Below are positions 1-5,040 of a stretch of DNA of 7,896 nucleotides, piece after piece. How positions within the stretch are numbered: position 1 is the stretch's first letter; the number at the start of each line of letters is the position of its first letter. This stretch comes from Salinisphaera sp. UBA6602 (GTDB lineage Bacteria > Pseudomonadota > Gammaproteobacteria > Nevskiales > Salinisphaeraceae). Under the pieces are notes generated by a model. The model did no database searches. It worked only from the letters and a program-made list of their open reading frames with translations, and had not been told where the DNA came from. Made by a program: the position numbers and the translations under genes. The stretch spans positions 1 through 7,896 of the forward strand of contig DJIE01000077.1 in assembly GCA_002433465.1 (NCBI GenBank), given 5' to 3'.

Positions 1-181
1 CGGCGCCGATCGGATAGCCGCCGCCGGGCAGCTGGCGATCCAGCGTCGGCGAGCCCGTGGCCATGGCCGGCAGTTCGGCCTGCCGCGTGGCCCGGTGCAC
101 GCCAAAGCGTTGCCAGAAGGTTTCATGGGCGGCCAGCCGCTGGCCGTGCGGATCTACGTTGTCGATAGGCTGCTTGTTCAT
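1..181 (-). CDS. imuA: ImuA-like translesion synthesis protein (5' part, runs off window)
   Basis: The minus strand reads from an ATG at 181-179 to the window edge, giving 60 codons. Near residues 42-60 it shows TGSPTLDRQLPGGGYPIGA. This matches the N-terminal signature of ImuA proteins (TG...LD..LPGGGWP.GAL), RecA/SulA-like partners of ImuB and DnaE2 in damage-induced mutagenic synthesis. The family's RecA-like core would lie beyond the edge, so the rest of the imuA-imuB-dnaE2 cassette cannot be checked here. A LexA box directly upstream supports an SOS gene. The start is odd: nothing like a Shine-Dalgarno precedes the ATG, because the LexA box ends against it. A start further inside, such as GTG at codon 28, would cut into the usual N-terminal region and has no clear ribosome site either. 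The identity rests on one short motif plus the LexA box; another RecA-like SOS gene is the main alternative. Confidence 0.72.
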   Translation of the reverse strand, partial: MNKQPIDNVDPHGQRLAAHETFWQRFGVHRATRQAELPAMATGSPTLDRQLPGGGYPIGA

Positions 182-201
182 AACTGTATTTATATACAGT
201 T
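182..201 (-). promoter_or_regulatory. LexA-binding site (SOS box) of imuA
   Basis: AACTGTATTTATATACAGTT is an almost perfect palindrome with the invariant CTGT (184-187) and ACAG (196-199) separated by 8 AT-only bases. That is the LexA consensus of gamma- and betaproteobacteria. It abuts the ATG of the minus-strand gene and covers its likely -10 element, so bound LexA would block transcription directly. No other CTGT-N8-ACAG site was found in the window. Confidence 0.9.
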
Positions 202-217
202 AATACAGCAGTGACTA
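182..217 (-). promoter_or_regulatory. Predicted sigma70 promoter of imuA, inside the LexA box
   Basis: On the minus strand, TAGTCA (217-212, 4 of 6 to TTGACA) lies 17 bases before TATAAA (194-189, 5 of 6 to TATAAT). Initiation about 7 bases past the -10 would fall on or next to the A of the ATG at 181, giving a leaderless transcript. A second option, TTGCTG with a 16-base spacer to TATTAA, would start about 15 nt upstream, still with no ribosome site in the leader. Both readings come from consensus matching only. Confidence 0.45.
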
Positions 218-244
218 CCCCCAGCAACGATTCATCGACGCCAA

Positions 245-307
245 CGCCCGTCAGACCGGCGCTTGGCTACCCTGGCTGCGGGTAGCGTATGCCGGCCTGA
301 CGGTGCG
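245..307. repeat. 63-nt intergenic stem-loop (large imperfect palindrome)
   Basis: The outer arms are 245-260 and 291-307. They pair over 16 positions with one bulge (T304) and one further A-C mismatch (255/296). Inside, GCTACCC (266-272) pairs perfectly with GGGTAGC (280-286) around a 7-base loop. A small internal loop (261-265 and 287-290) separates the two stems. It lies between the 3' end of the META lipoprotein gene and the imuA promoter, both on the minus strand. No T-run follows on either strand, so a classic intrinsic terminator is unlikely. A REP-like dispersed palindrome, a structured RNA, or a read-through barrier protecting imuA are all possible. Confidence 0.7.
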
Positions 308-340
308 AGCGCGCTTTTCAGATCGCCATGGGTGCGGGTG

Positions 341-360
341 TTTCAAGCCCGGAATCGGGC
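341..360 (-). terminator. Weak hairpin after the META lipoprotein gene
   Basis: GCCCG (347-351) and CGGGC (356-360) form a 5-bp stem with a 4-base loop, about 50 bases past the stop of the minus-strand lipoprotein gene. Read on the minus strand the stem is followed by TTGAAA, so the U-tract is poor. It is a possible inefficient terminator and no more. Confidence 0.3.
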
Positions 361-412
361 CGACGGCGCAGGTCCGTGCAGTCGATTCGATAGACAGCGT
401 GTTCGAGACGGC

Positions 413-841
413 TCAACGGCCGGCGCCGTCCCGTGCCAGACGGGCGACGATATGGCCCTGGGCGTCGATCAGCGCCAGGCTGTCGCCGTCGATTTCGGCG
501 CGCTGGGTGCGTTCAAGCGCATGCGTGAAGGCCTCTTCAATGTCCATGCCCTGATTGCAGTAGCGACGGGTACTGGCCAGGGAATCAAAGCGCAGGCTGT
601 CGTCGCTGCCGCTATAGCGGCCGTTGACCCGGTTGCAGCCGGTAAAGCCTTCGAGACGCTGATCGGCATGCAGCAACAGATAGGGCGTGCGCCGCATGGA
701 TTCGGTATCGACCGGCTGGCCGTCGAGTTGTGTCAGCTGCCATTTGGTATCGGCCAGCTGCATGAATGTCGGCGTGCCCGCACAGCCCACGAGTGCAACG
801 ACAATGAGCAGGGCCAGAACAGAAAAACGGATAGCGCGCAT
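413..841 (-). CDS. META domain (HslJ-like) lipoprotein
   Basis: The product is a 142-residue envelope lipoprotein. Residues 1-19 are a lipoprotein signal with lipobox LVGC, giving a lipidated Cys20. The rest is one META domain. It shows W34 in the start motif (KWQLTQLDG), a proline-led strand (TPYLLL, 52-57), the core FTGCNRVNGRY (66-76), and SLASTRRYC (87-95), followed by a helix starting E-AF and a C-terminal DGDSLALID strand. Cys69 and Cys95 occupy the two family cysteine positions. In E. coli HslJ is linked to heat induction and novobiocin resistance, but the molecular role of META domains is not settled. A GAGG ribosome site sits 4 nt before the ATG. The gene is divergent from the MATE gene. 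The family call is firm; assigning hslJ itself would go too far. Confidence 0.88.
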   Translation of the reverse strand: MRAIRFSVLALLIVVALVGCAGTPTFMQLADTKWQLTQLDGQPVDTESMRRTPYLLLHADQRLEGFTGCNRVNGRYSGSDDSLRFDSLASTRRYCNQGMDIEEAFTHALERTQRAEIDGDSLALIDAQGHIVARLARDGAGR

Positions 842-908
842 AAGACCTCGTGATGCAGTGTGGTATCCCGATGGTGCCTAGCCTACATCGCATGACGGCG
901 GCATGGCG

Positions 909-914
909 TAGAAT
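909..914 (+). promoter_or_regulatory. Possible -10 element of the MATE gene
   Basis: TAGAAT matches TATAAT at 5 of 6 positions and would start transcription near 921, upstream of the favoured TTG start at 949. No good -35 hexamer is visible 16-18 bases upstream, so this is a weak call. It argues against the starts at 850, 853 and 892, which would precede the transcript. Confidence 0.35.
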
Positions 915-948
915 CGCGCGGCATTCTCGCATTCGCGGATTCTTTAAG

Positions 949-2325
949 TTGAGCGATTCATCCTCCACTCGTGCCAGCAGCGGCACGCTGCGACGCCAGC
1001 TGTTCGCCCAGACCTGGCCGATGGCGATCGGCGTGATGTCGTTGTTGGGCTTTCAACTGGTCGACTCGGCGTTCGTCGCGCGTCTGGGCACCGTCCCGCT
1101 GGCCGCGCAATCATTCACGTTTCCGATCACCTTTTTGATGATCGGCGTCCAGGTCGGGCTGGGCATTGCCATCGCCGCGCTCATTTCGCGGGCGCTGGGC
1201 GCAGGCGAGCTCGAGCGTGCCCGGCGCCTGGGCAGTCTGGTGCTGTTCGGCGGGGCAGTGGTGATCGGCTTTCTTGCGATTGCGCTATGGATTTTTCACG
1301 TACCGCTGTTTCGCCAGCTCGGTGCCCAGGACGACGCACTCGAGCTCATCGGCGAGTACTGGCCGGTCCAGCTGCTGGCCAACTGGTTCGCGGCCCTGTT
1401 GTACTTCGGCTATACGCTGTTTCGCGCGCATAACAACACGCGCCTGCCGGGCCTGCTGATGGTGGCCACAAGCGGCCTGAACCTGGTGTTCGATCCGATC
1501 CTCATCTTCGGTGTTGGCGGCTGGTCGGGCCTGGGGCTGCCCGGAGCGGCCTGGGCGACCACTGCTTCGTTCACGATCGGCCTGTTGCTGCTGGGCTGGC
1601 GTCTGGCCCAGCGCGACTGGCTGAGCCTGGCCGACCTGGCGGGGGAGATGCGCCGCTCGACCGGCCCGTTTGCGGTGATCGCCGGCCCGGCCATGCTCAG
1701 TCAGCTGATGCCGGCCTTGTCGGCAATGGCGGCCACGGCGCTGATCGCTTCCCTGGGCGAGCAGGCGGTAGCGGCCTGGGGGCTGGCCAGCCGGCTGGAA
1801 ACCGTATCGCTGATGCTGGTGCTGGGGCTGACCATGTCGCTGCCACCCTGGCTGGGGCATTGCTACGGGGCCGGCAACTGGCCGCGTATCCGCGCGCTGA
1901 TGTCGATTGCCTTTCAGACCGTGCTGGTCTGGCAGCTGATTCTGGGCACGCTCATGGCGCTGGCCGCTCCCTGGGTGGCCGATGCGTTGTCCAGCGACGC
2001 GGGCGTACGCGACGGACTGACCTGGCTGATTCGTGCCATGCTTCCCAGCTATGCGCTGCTGGGGCTGTGCATGCTCGTAGTTTCGGCCTCCAATGCCCTG
2101 GGCTGGCCGCTGCGCGCGATGATGATCTCCTTTGCACGGCTGTTCGTTTGCTATCTGCCCTGTATTGCCCTGGGCGTATGGCTGGGCGAAAAAATGCCTT
2201 ATGTCGGCCTGGGTGCGGCGCTGGGTAACGTGTTGGCGGGCAGCATGGCCTGGCTTGTCTTCCGGCAGAGCATGCGCGCGATGCCCGAACAGGCCCGGGC
2301 CCACGCAGCCGCATCGTCCTCATAG
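949..2325 (+). CDS. MATE family multidrug/cation efflux transporter
   Basis: This inner-membrane antiporter of the MATE family exports organic cations or drugs in exchange for Na+ or H+; the substrate cannot be read from sequence. From TTG 949 the protein has 458 residues, the normal family length, with about 12 hydrophobic segments. Family features include the TM1 stretch GFQLVDSAFVARLG with acidic Asp39, then VGLGIAIAALISRALGAGE, and the mid-protein FDPILIFGVGG...LGLPGAAWAT (Asp182). The second half repeats the fold, for example LGEQAVAAWGLASRLE and LVVSASNALGWP. The start is uncertain. TTG 949 gives a usual tail of about 20 residues before TM1 and follows the TAGAAT element, but has no clear Shine-Dalgarno. 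GTG 850, ATG 853 and ATG 892 are also in frame, but would add a basic extension lying in the promoter region. A hairpin follows the stop. NorM-like and DinF-like subgroups cannot be separated here. Confidence 0.87.
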   Translation: MSDSSSTRASSGTLRRQLFAQTWPMAIGVMSLLGFQLVDSAFVARLGTVPLAAQSFTFPITFLMIGVQVGLGIAIAALISRALGAGELERARRLGSLVLFGGAVVIGFLAIALWIFHVPLFRQLGAQDDALELIGEYWPVQLLANWFAALLYFGYTLFRAHNNTRLPGLLMVATSGLNLVFDPILIFGVGGWSGLGLPGAAWATTASFTIGLLLLGWRLAQRDWLSLADLAGEMRRSTGPFAVIAGPAMLSQLMPALSAMAATALIASLGEQAVAAWGLASRLETVSLMLVLGLTMSLPPWLGHCYGAGNWPRIRALMSIAFQTVLVWQLILGTLMALAAPWVADALSSDAGVRDGLTWLIRAMLPSYALLGLCMLVVSASNALGWPLRAMMISFARLFVCYLPCIALGVWLGEKMPYVGLGAALGNVLAGSMAWLVFRQSMRAMPEQARAHAAASSS

Positions 2326-2400
2326 ACGGCCTCGACGGCCGTATAGGCATCCGTAATCAAGATGACGTGAAAAAGGGGCGGAGAAGCTTCAAAGCGCCCT
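2326..2400 (+). terminator. Two weak hairpins downstream of the MATE gene
   Basis: Directly after the stop, ACGGCC (2326-2331) pairs with GGCCGT (2337-2342) around 5 bases. Further on, GGGCG (2376-2380) pairs with CGCCC (2395-2399), with a loop containing the palindrome GAAGCTTC. Neither is followed by a proper T-run, so termination here may be weak or Rho-dependent. Confidence 0.3.
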
Positions 2401-2512
2401 GATTTGCGGCGATCGGAAAAATGTTGCACTGCAACGATTGAAAACAGCCGAACCGGGGCAATCTTCTTCCTCAACCAATTTTTAGTTTTTCATTCATCTT
2501 TGAGGAAGACCC

Positions 2513-2800
2513 ATGTCCACCACCCGTCGCAATCAACGCCGTAACGCATTCGTTGCCGGTATTCTGACGCTGGCCGGTTTTGCCGTGCCGGCGGTCGCCG
2601 CCGAGCAGCAGCCGAGCAGCTATCAGGACAACGTCACGCCGATGTCGGCATCGCAGAATGCGATGCTGCGCCACGGCGAAGTCGCCGATGAAGCCACGGC
2701 TTCGCCTTCGCACCAGAGCGTGCCGGCCAGCCGTAGCCAGATCGAAGTACTCGGTCTCAACCGCGTCCATCACGCGCCTGTGCGGGTGGCCAGTCACTAG
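2513..2800 (+). CDS. Small exported protein of unknown function
   Basis: The product has 95 residues and no family I recognise. Residues 1-12 are strongly basic (TTRRNQRRN), 13-24 are hydrophobic, and AVPAVAA (24-30) followed by Glu31 is a good signal peptidase I site. This predicts a periplasmic or secreted protein of about 65 residues. The mature part is polar (Q, S and H rich), lacks cysteine and predicted membrane segments, and ends in the histidine-containing NRVHHAPVRVASH. GAGGA (2502-2506) lies 6 nt before the ATG, a good ribosome site, and a strong terminator follows 14 nt after the stop, so it is probably a single-gene unit. It resembles the next gene around the cleavage site (AVAAEQ... 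and ALAAEQ..., then a QD...MP/TPM...M pattern). The ribosome site, signal peptide and dedicated terminator make a real gene likely; its function is unknown. Confidence 0.72.
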   Translation: MSTTRRNQRRNAFVAGILTLAGFAVPAVAAEQQPSSYQDNVTPMSASQNAMLRHGEVADEATASPSHQSVPASRSQIEVLGLNRVHHAPVRVASH

Positions 2801-2811
2801 ACGAGAAAGAG

Positions 2812-2838
2812 AAAGCCCGGCCAAGGCCGGGCTTTTTT
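2812..2838 (+). terminator. Strong intrinsic terminator
   Basis: GCCCGGCC (2815-2822) and GGCCGGGC (2825-2832) form a GC-rich stem followed by six T (2833-2838) and preceded by AAA. In practice about 7 bp pair around a CAAG loop. It ends the unit of the exported protein at 2513-2800. The A-run on the other side could give some termination on the minus strand too. Confidence 0.92.
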
Positions 2839-2911
2839 AGTTGTATCGTTTTCGTGGTCATGAAAGCCCAGCATGCTTGAAGCGGCCGATCGATTGCGCG
2901 ACATTGAATAG

Positions 2912-2927
2912 CCCCGAGCGGTTGGGG
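2912..2927. repeat. CCCCG-N3-GGTTGGGG hairpin motif, copy 1
   Basis: CCCC and GGGG pair around an 8-base loop, extended by a flanking G-C pair (2911/2928). The site lies about 65 bases upstream of the second small exported gene. The same 16-base pattern, differing only at three loop bases, recurs at 4905-4920 upstream of lemA. Its role is unknown. Confidence 0.45.
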
Positions 2928-2991
2928 CGAACCGGCTCGCCGAGCGGCGATACGGCATCACAACAAACCGCGCTATCCAGTAGGAGGAGAG

Positions 2992-3339
2992 ATGTCTAAC
3001 CCGATTCATACGCTGGCTCGTGTCGGCCTGGGTGTTGTACTGATGGGCTGTGCCTTCGCTCTGCCGGCGTTGGCGGCAGAACAAAGCACGACGCAGGACA
3101 CAACCATGCCGGCAACCGAACACCAGGCCGAGAGCATGCGCGGCGTACCGGACGGCGCCGCCGGTACACGCACCGGCGAACAGATGCCCCAGGCCGGTGG
3201 AATGCCGGCGACCAAGGCACAGAAGGAAGAGCTCAAGGAAAACGACCACATGTCGCATGACGGGGCCGGCAAGCACAGCACGCCGGATAGGGGCGAGGGT
3301 GCCACCCAAAGCGATATGTCTGAGGGCTCGACCGATTGA
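2992..3339 (+). CDS. Small exported acidic protein of unknown function
   Basis: The product has 115 residues and no family I recognise. The N-terminus is a signal peptide with hydrophobic core VGLGVVLMGCAFALPALAA. Cleavage by signal peptidase I after Ala28-Ala29 (ALPALAA, then EQ) is favoured. However, LMGC at 17-20 also fits the permissive lipobox, so a Cys20 lipoprotein is possible. The mature part looks disordered. It is rich in Gly, Thr, Met, Asp and Glu, has roughly 16 acidic against 7 Lys/Arg residues, and holds four histidines, including NDHMSHD and GKHS. It has no cysteine or membrane segment. AGGAGG (2982-2987) lies 4 nt before the ATG, one of the best ribosome sites in the window, suggesting high expression. 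A strong terminator follows at 3365-3389. Together with the gene at 2513-2800 it may form a diverged pair. Metal or stress roles would be speculation. Confidence 0.75.
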   Translation: MSNPIHTLARVGLGVVLMGCAFALPALAAEQSTTQDTTMPATEHQAESMRGVPDGAAGTRTGEQMPQAGGMPATKAQKEELKENDHMSHDGAGKHSTPDRGEGATQSDMSEGSTD

Positions 3340-3364
3340 TCAGCCGGTTATGATCGATGTATGG

Positions 3365-3389
3365 ATGCCCGACTCCGGTCGGGCATTTT
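3365..3389 (+). terminator. Strong intrinsic terminator
   Basis: ATGCCCGAC (3365-3373) pairs over all 9 positions with GTCGGGCAT (3378-3386) around a TCCG tetraloop, followed by TTTT (3386-3389). It ends the small exported gene 25 nt upstream and separates it from the PD-(D/E)XK gene. Confidence 0.88.
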
Positions 3390-3522
3390 CGTATGTGGCA
3401 CTATCCGCGGCGCCCGCGGCCGCATGTTTAACGGCGTTCGGCTTTGGCGCATGCGCCCGCTCGATATCTCGTCCTGCGGGCAACCGGCGCTTTCACGATC
3501 GACTCGCCCATCCGAAAAGGCT

Positions 3523-4251
3523 ATGAGCGCAAGCGCCCAACGTCCTGCCACCATGCACGAGCGACCCAGCGCGTTGCCGCGTCGGCACGGTACGCGCCTG
3601 CGCCACTACTGGCGTAGCCATGGCTGGGCCTGTCACGACAATATCGATATCGATCTGCTGCGCTGGGGACTGATCGAAGAGGCCGCGGACAGCGCGCTGG
3701 CCAGCTGTTTTCGGCTTACCGATGCCGGGCGCGCGGCGCTGGGCGATACGGTGGTGCACAACCGTGGTGCGCGCAGCCGCCATGCGCAGGTGGTCGACGG
3801 GGTCGCCCGCCATCTGGCCGGGCTGGGGCGGCTGGTGTTCACCGAACTGTCGGTGCATACCGTGGATTCGACCACCGACAAGGCACGCTGGGCGCCGTGC
3901 AAGCCGGACGTTTTTTCGCTCACCCGCAGCCTGCGTCCGGATCATCTGGCCCCGCAGGTGCATGAAGTCAAGGTGAAGCGCAGCGATCTGCTCGGCGAGC
4001 TGCGCTCGGCCAAGATCGAGCGCTATCGCGAACTGGCTGCCGAGGTTTACTTCGTCATCGTCGAAGGCATTGCCACGCTCGAGGAAATACCCGCCGAATA
4101 CGGCGTTATCCTCTGGCGTGCCGAGCACGGTTACACCATCGCACGGGCCGCACAGCGCCATGACTACCAGCTGGAAACCCGGCACTGGATGGCGATGGCC
4201 CGGGCGCGCCCCTTCAGCGTGGACGAGGATTCGCTGCAGCTGTCTTTCTGA
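3523..4251 (+). CDS. Uncharacterised PD-(D/E)XK nuclease-like protein with possible N-terminal winged helix
   Basis: The product is a 242-residue cytoplasmic protein. Residues 24-75 look like a small DNA-binding helical unit ending in a wing-like FRLTDAGRAAL. Residues 85-185 carry the elements of a PD-(D/E)XK nuclease fold in order: a helix and strand with Glu109 (VFTELSV), KPDVFSL with Asp129, then HEVKVKRSD with Glu148 and Lys150. These are followed by a helix (LLGELRSAKIERYRELA) and the strand EVYFVIV. The spacing of ExK, helix, YR and YFVI resembles MmcB, a LexA-controlled repair endonuclease of alphaproteobacteria, but that is a resemblance of pattern only. No LexA box precedes this gene. 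ATG 3523 has AAAGG just upstream. The frame is open from 3361, but that part overlaps the preceding terminator. ATG 3553 is a possible later start with no ribosome site. DNA repair or nucleic-acid cleavage is inferred; the true substrate is unknown. Confidence 0.75.
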   Translation: MSASAQRPATMHERPSALPRRHGTRLRHYWRSHGWACHDNIDIDLLRWGLIEEAADSALASCFRLTDAGRAALGDTVVHNRGARSRHAQVVDGVARHLAGLGRLVFTELSVHTVDSTTDKARWAPCKPDVFSLTRSLRPDHLAPQVHEVKVKRSDLLGELRSAKIERYRELAAEVYFVIVEGIATLEEIPAEYGVILWRAEHGYTIARAAQRHDYQLETRHWMAMARARPFSVDEDSLQLSF

Positions 4252-4311
4252 GCGAAAACGCATGACAAACACCTTCCCCAAGGCCGGTCGCATCACGGCG
4301 AACGACGGGCC

Positions 4312-4896
4312 ATGAGCAGGGCACGCGCATGGGCCGATCGGCTCCTCGATTCGCCTTATGGACTGCTCTGGCTCGGGCTGTTGTCGGCCGCCGAAACCAC
4401 GCTGATGCCGGTGCCCATCGAGTTGATCATGGTGCCGTACATGCTCGCCCGGCCGCAGCGGCTGTGGTCGGTGGCTGCGGTGGCGCTGGCCGGGAATATC
4501 GTCGGCTCGCTGATCGGCTATGCGGTCGGCTTTTTCCTGTTCGATACGCTCGGCCAGACCCTGCTGACATGGCTTGATGCGCAACAGGCCTACGCGCAGT
4601 TCCAGCAGACTTTTTCCGACAACGGCTTTCTGGCGATTGTAAGCATTGGCATTACGCCGGTGCCGTTTCAGGTCGCACTGCTGGCGGCCGGCATCGCCGG
4701 CTATTCGCTGCCGCTGTTCGTGGCCGCGGTGGGCCTGGCGCGCGGCCTGCGCTATTTCGGGCTGGCGCTGCTCGTGTGGCTGCTCGGCGAGCGCGCGCTG
4801 CGGCTCTGGCAACGCCATGCCCTGGCCACCGGTACGGCCCTGCTTTTGGTGATCGCGGCGTGCCTTGTCGGCATGCATCTGCTCGGCGGCGAGTGA
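4312..4896 (+). CDS. VTT/DedA superfamily membrane protein, YqaA-like
   Basis: The product is a 194-residue inner-membrane protein with about four to five hydrophobic segments. It carries the marks of the VTT (SNARE-associated/DedA) family. An early re-entrant motif has acidic and proline residues, SAAETTLMPVPIELIMVP (25-42, with Glu28, Pro33, Pro35 and Glu37). GNIVGSLIGYAVGF (61-74) follows. The second re-entrant motif is GITPVPFQVALLAAGIAGY (113-131), followed by arginines in LARGLRYF (Arg144, Arg147). Length and motif style fit the short YqaA branch. DedA proteins are tied to lipid or undecaprenyl-phosphate translocation and envelope homeostasis; the YqaA branch itself is poorly understood. 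It starts 60 nt after the PD-(D/E)XK gene and may share its transcript. There is no strong ribosome site, but a 17-codon reading frame beginning at 4262 ends in an ATGA overlap with this start. Confidence 0.85.
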   Translation: MSRARAWADRLLDSPYGLLWLGLLSAAETTLMPVPIELIMVPYMLARPQRLWSVAAVALAGNIVGSLIGYAVGFFLFDTLGQTLLTWLDAQQAYAQFQQTFSDNGFLAIVSIGITPVPFQVALLAAGIAGYSLPLFVAAVGLARGLRYFGLALLVWLLGERALRLWQRHALATGTALLLVIAACLVGMHLLGGE

Positions 4897-4904
4897 AGCC
4901 TGAC

Positions 4905-4920
4905 CCCCGCATGGTTGGGG
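4905..4920. repeat. CCCCG-N3-GGTTGGGG hairpin motif, copy 2
   Basis: This 16-base hairpin begins 8 nt after the stop of the VTT gene. It matches 2912-2927 at 13 of 16 positions, with the three differences confined to the loop (CAT against AGC). No T-run follows, so it is not a standard terminator. Confidence 0.45.
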
Positions 4921-4989
4921 ATAGCGCATGCGCAATATGTCGGGCGGCCGATATTACCGCGTGCCAGAAGCGTGTCGTCCGCGCGGCGT

Positions 4990-5019
4990 TTGTCGTACAG
5001 TGCGCACCATAGCTGTATT
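4990..5019 (+). promoter_or_regulatory. Candidate promoter of the lemA operon
   Basis: TTGTCG (4990-4995) lies 18 bases before TGTATT (5014-5019); each matches its consensus at 4 of 6 positions. Initiation would fall near 5026, just before the lemA ribosome site. The spacer region also contains an inverted repeat, TACAG (4996-5000) and CTGTA (5013-5017), a possible operator. Both are consensus readings only. Confidence 0.3.
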
Positions 5020-5040
5020 GCGTTCACGGAGACCCTGTTC

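Noticed and set aside
263..853. 196-codon plus-strand frame over the META gene
   Set aside because: It runs antisense to a lipoprotein with clear META motifs and begins inside the 63-nt hairpin; no supporting ribosome site or domain.
1285..2304. 339-codon open frame antisense to the MATE gene
   Set aside because: The product is Gln/Arg/Gly-rich without any recognisable motif, and the plus strand encodes an unmistakable MATE protein.
2513..2560. Twin-arginine (Tat) signal in the first small exported protein
   Set aside because: RR pairs occur, but the phenylalanine is not at the consensus spacing of S/T-RR-x-F-L-K, and a small unstructured peptide gives no reason to expect Tat export.
2797..3309. 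170-codon minus-strand frame antisense to the second exported protein
   Set aside because: No ribosome site or family motif, and its end overlaps a terminator. The plus strand has AGGAGG, a signal peptide and a terminator.
3523..4896. Restriction or defence island built on the PD-(D/E)XK gene
   Set aside because: The only near neighbours are a VTT membrane protein and housekeeping-type genes. No methylase, helicase, integrase or atypical base composition is visible.
3493..4935. 480-codon open frame on the minus strand across the nuclease-like and VTT genes
   Set aside because: It is the antisense shadow expected in GC-rich DNA. Its product is a Gln/Arg/His-rich sequence with no family motifs, while both plus-strand genes show clear domains.
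4996..5017. Possible second LexA box upstream of lemA
   Set aside because: The half-sites are inverted relative to a LexA box (ACAG...CTGT) and are 12 bases apart, so they do not fit CTGT-N8-ACAG.
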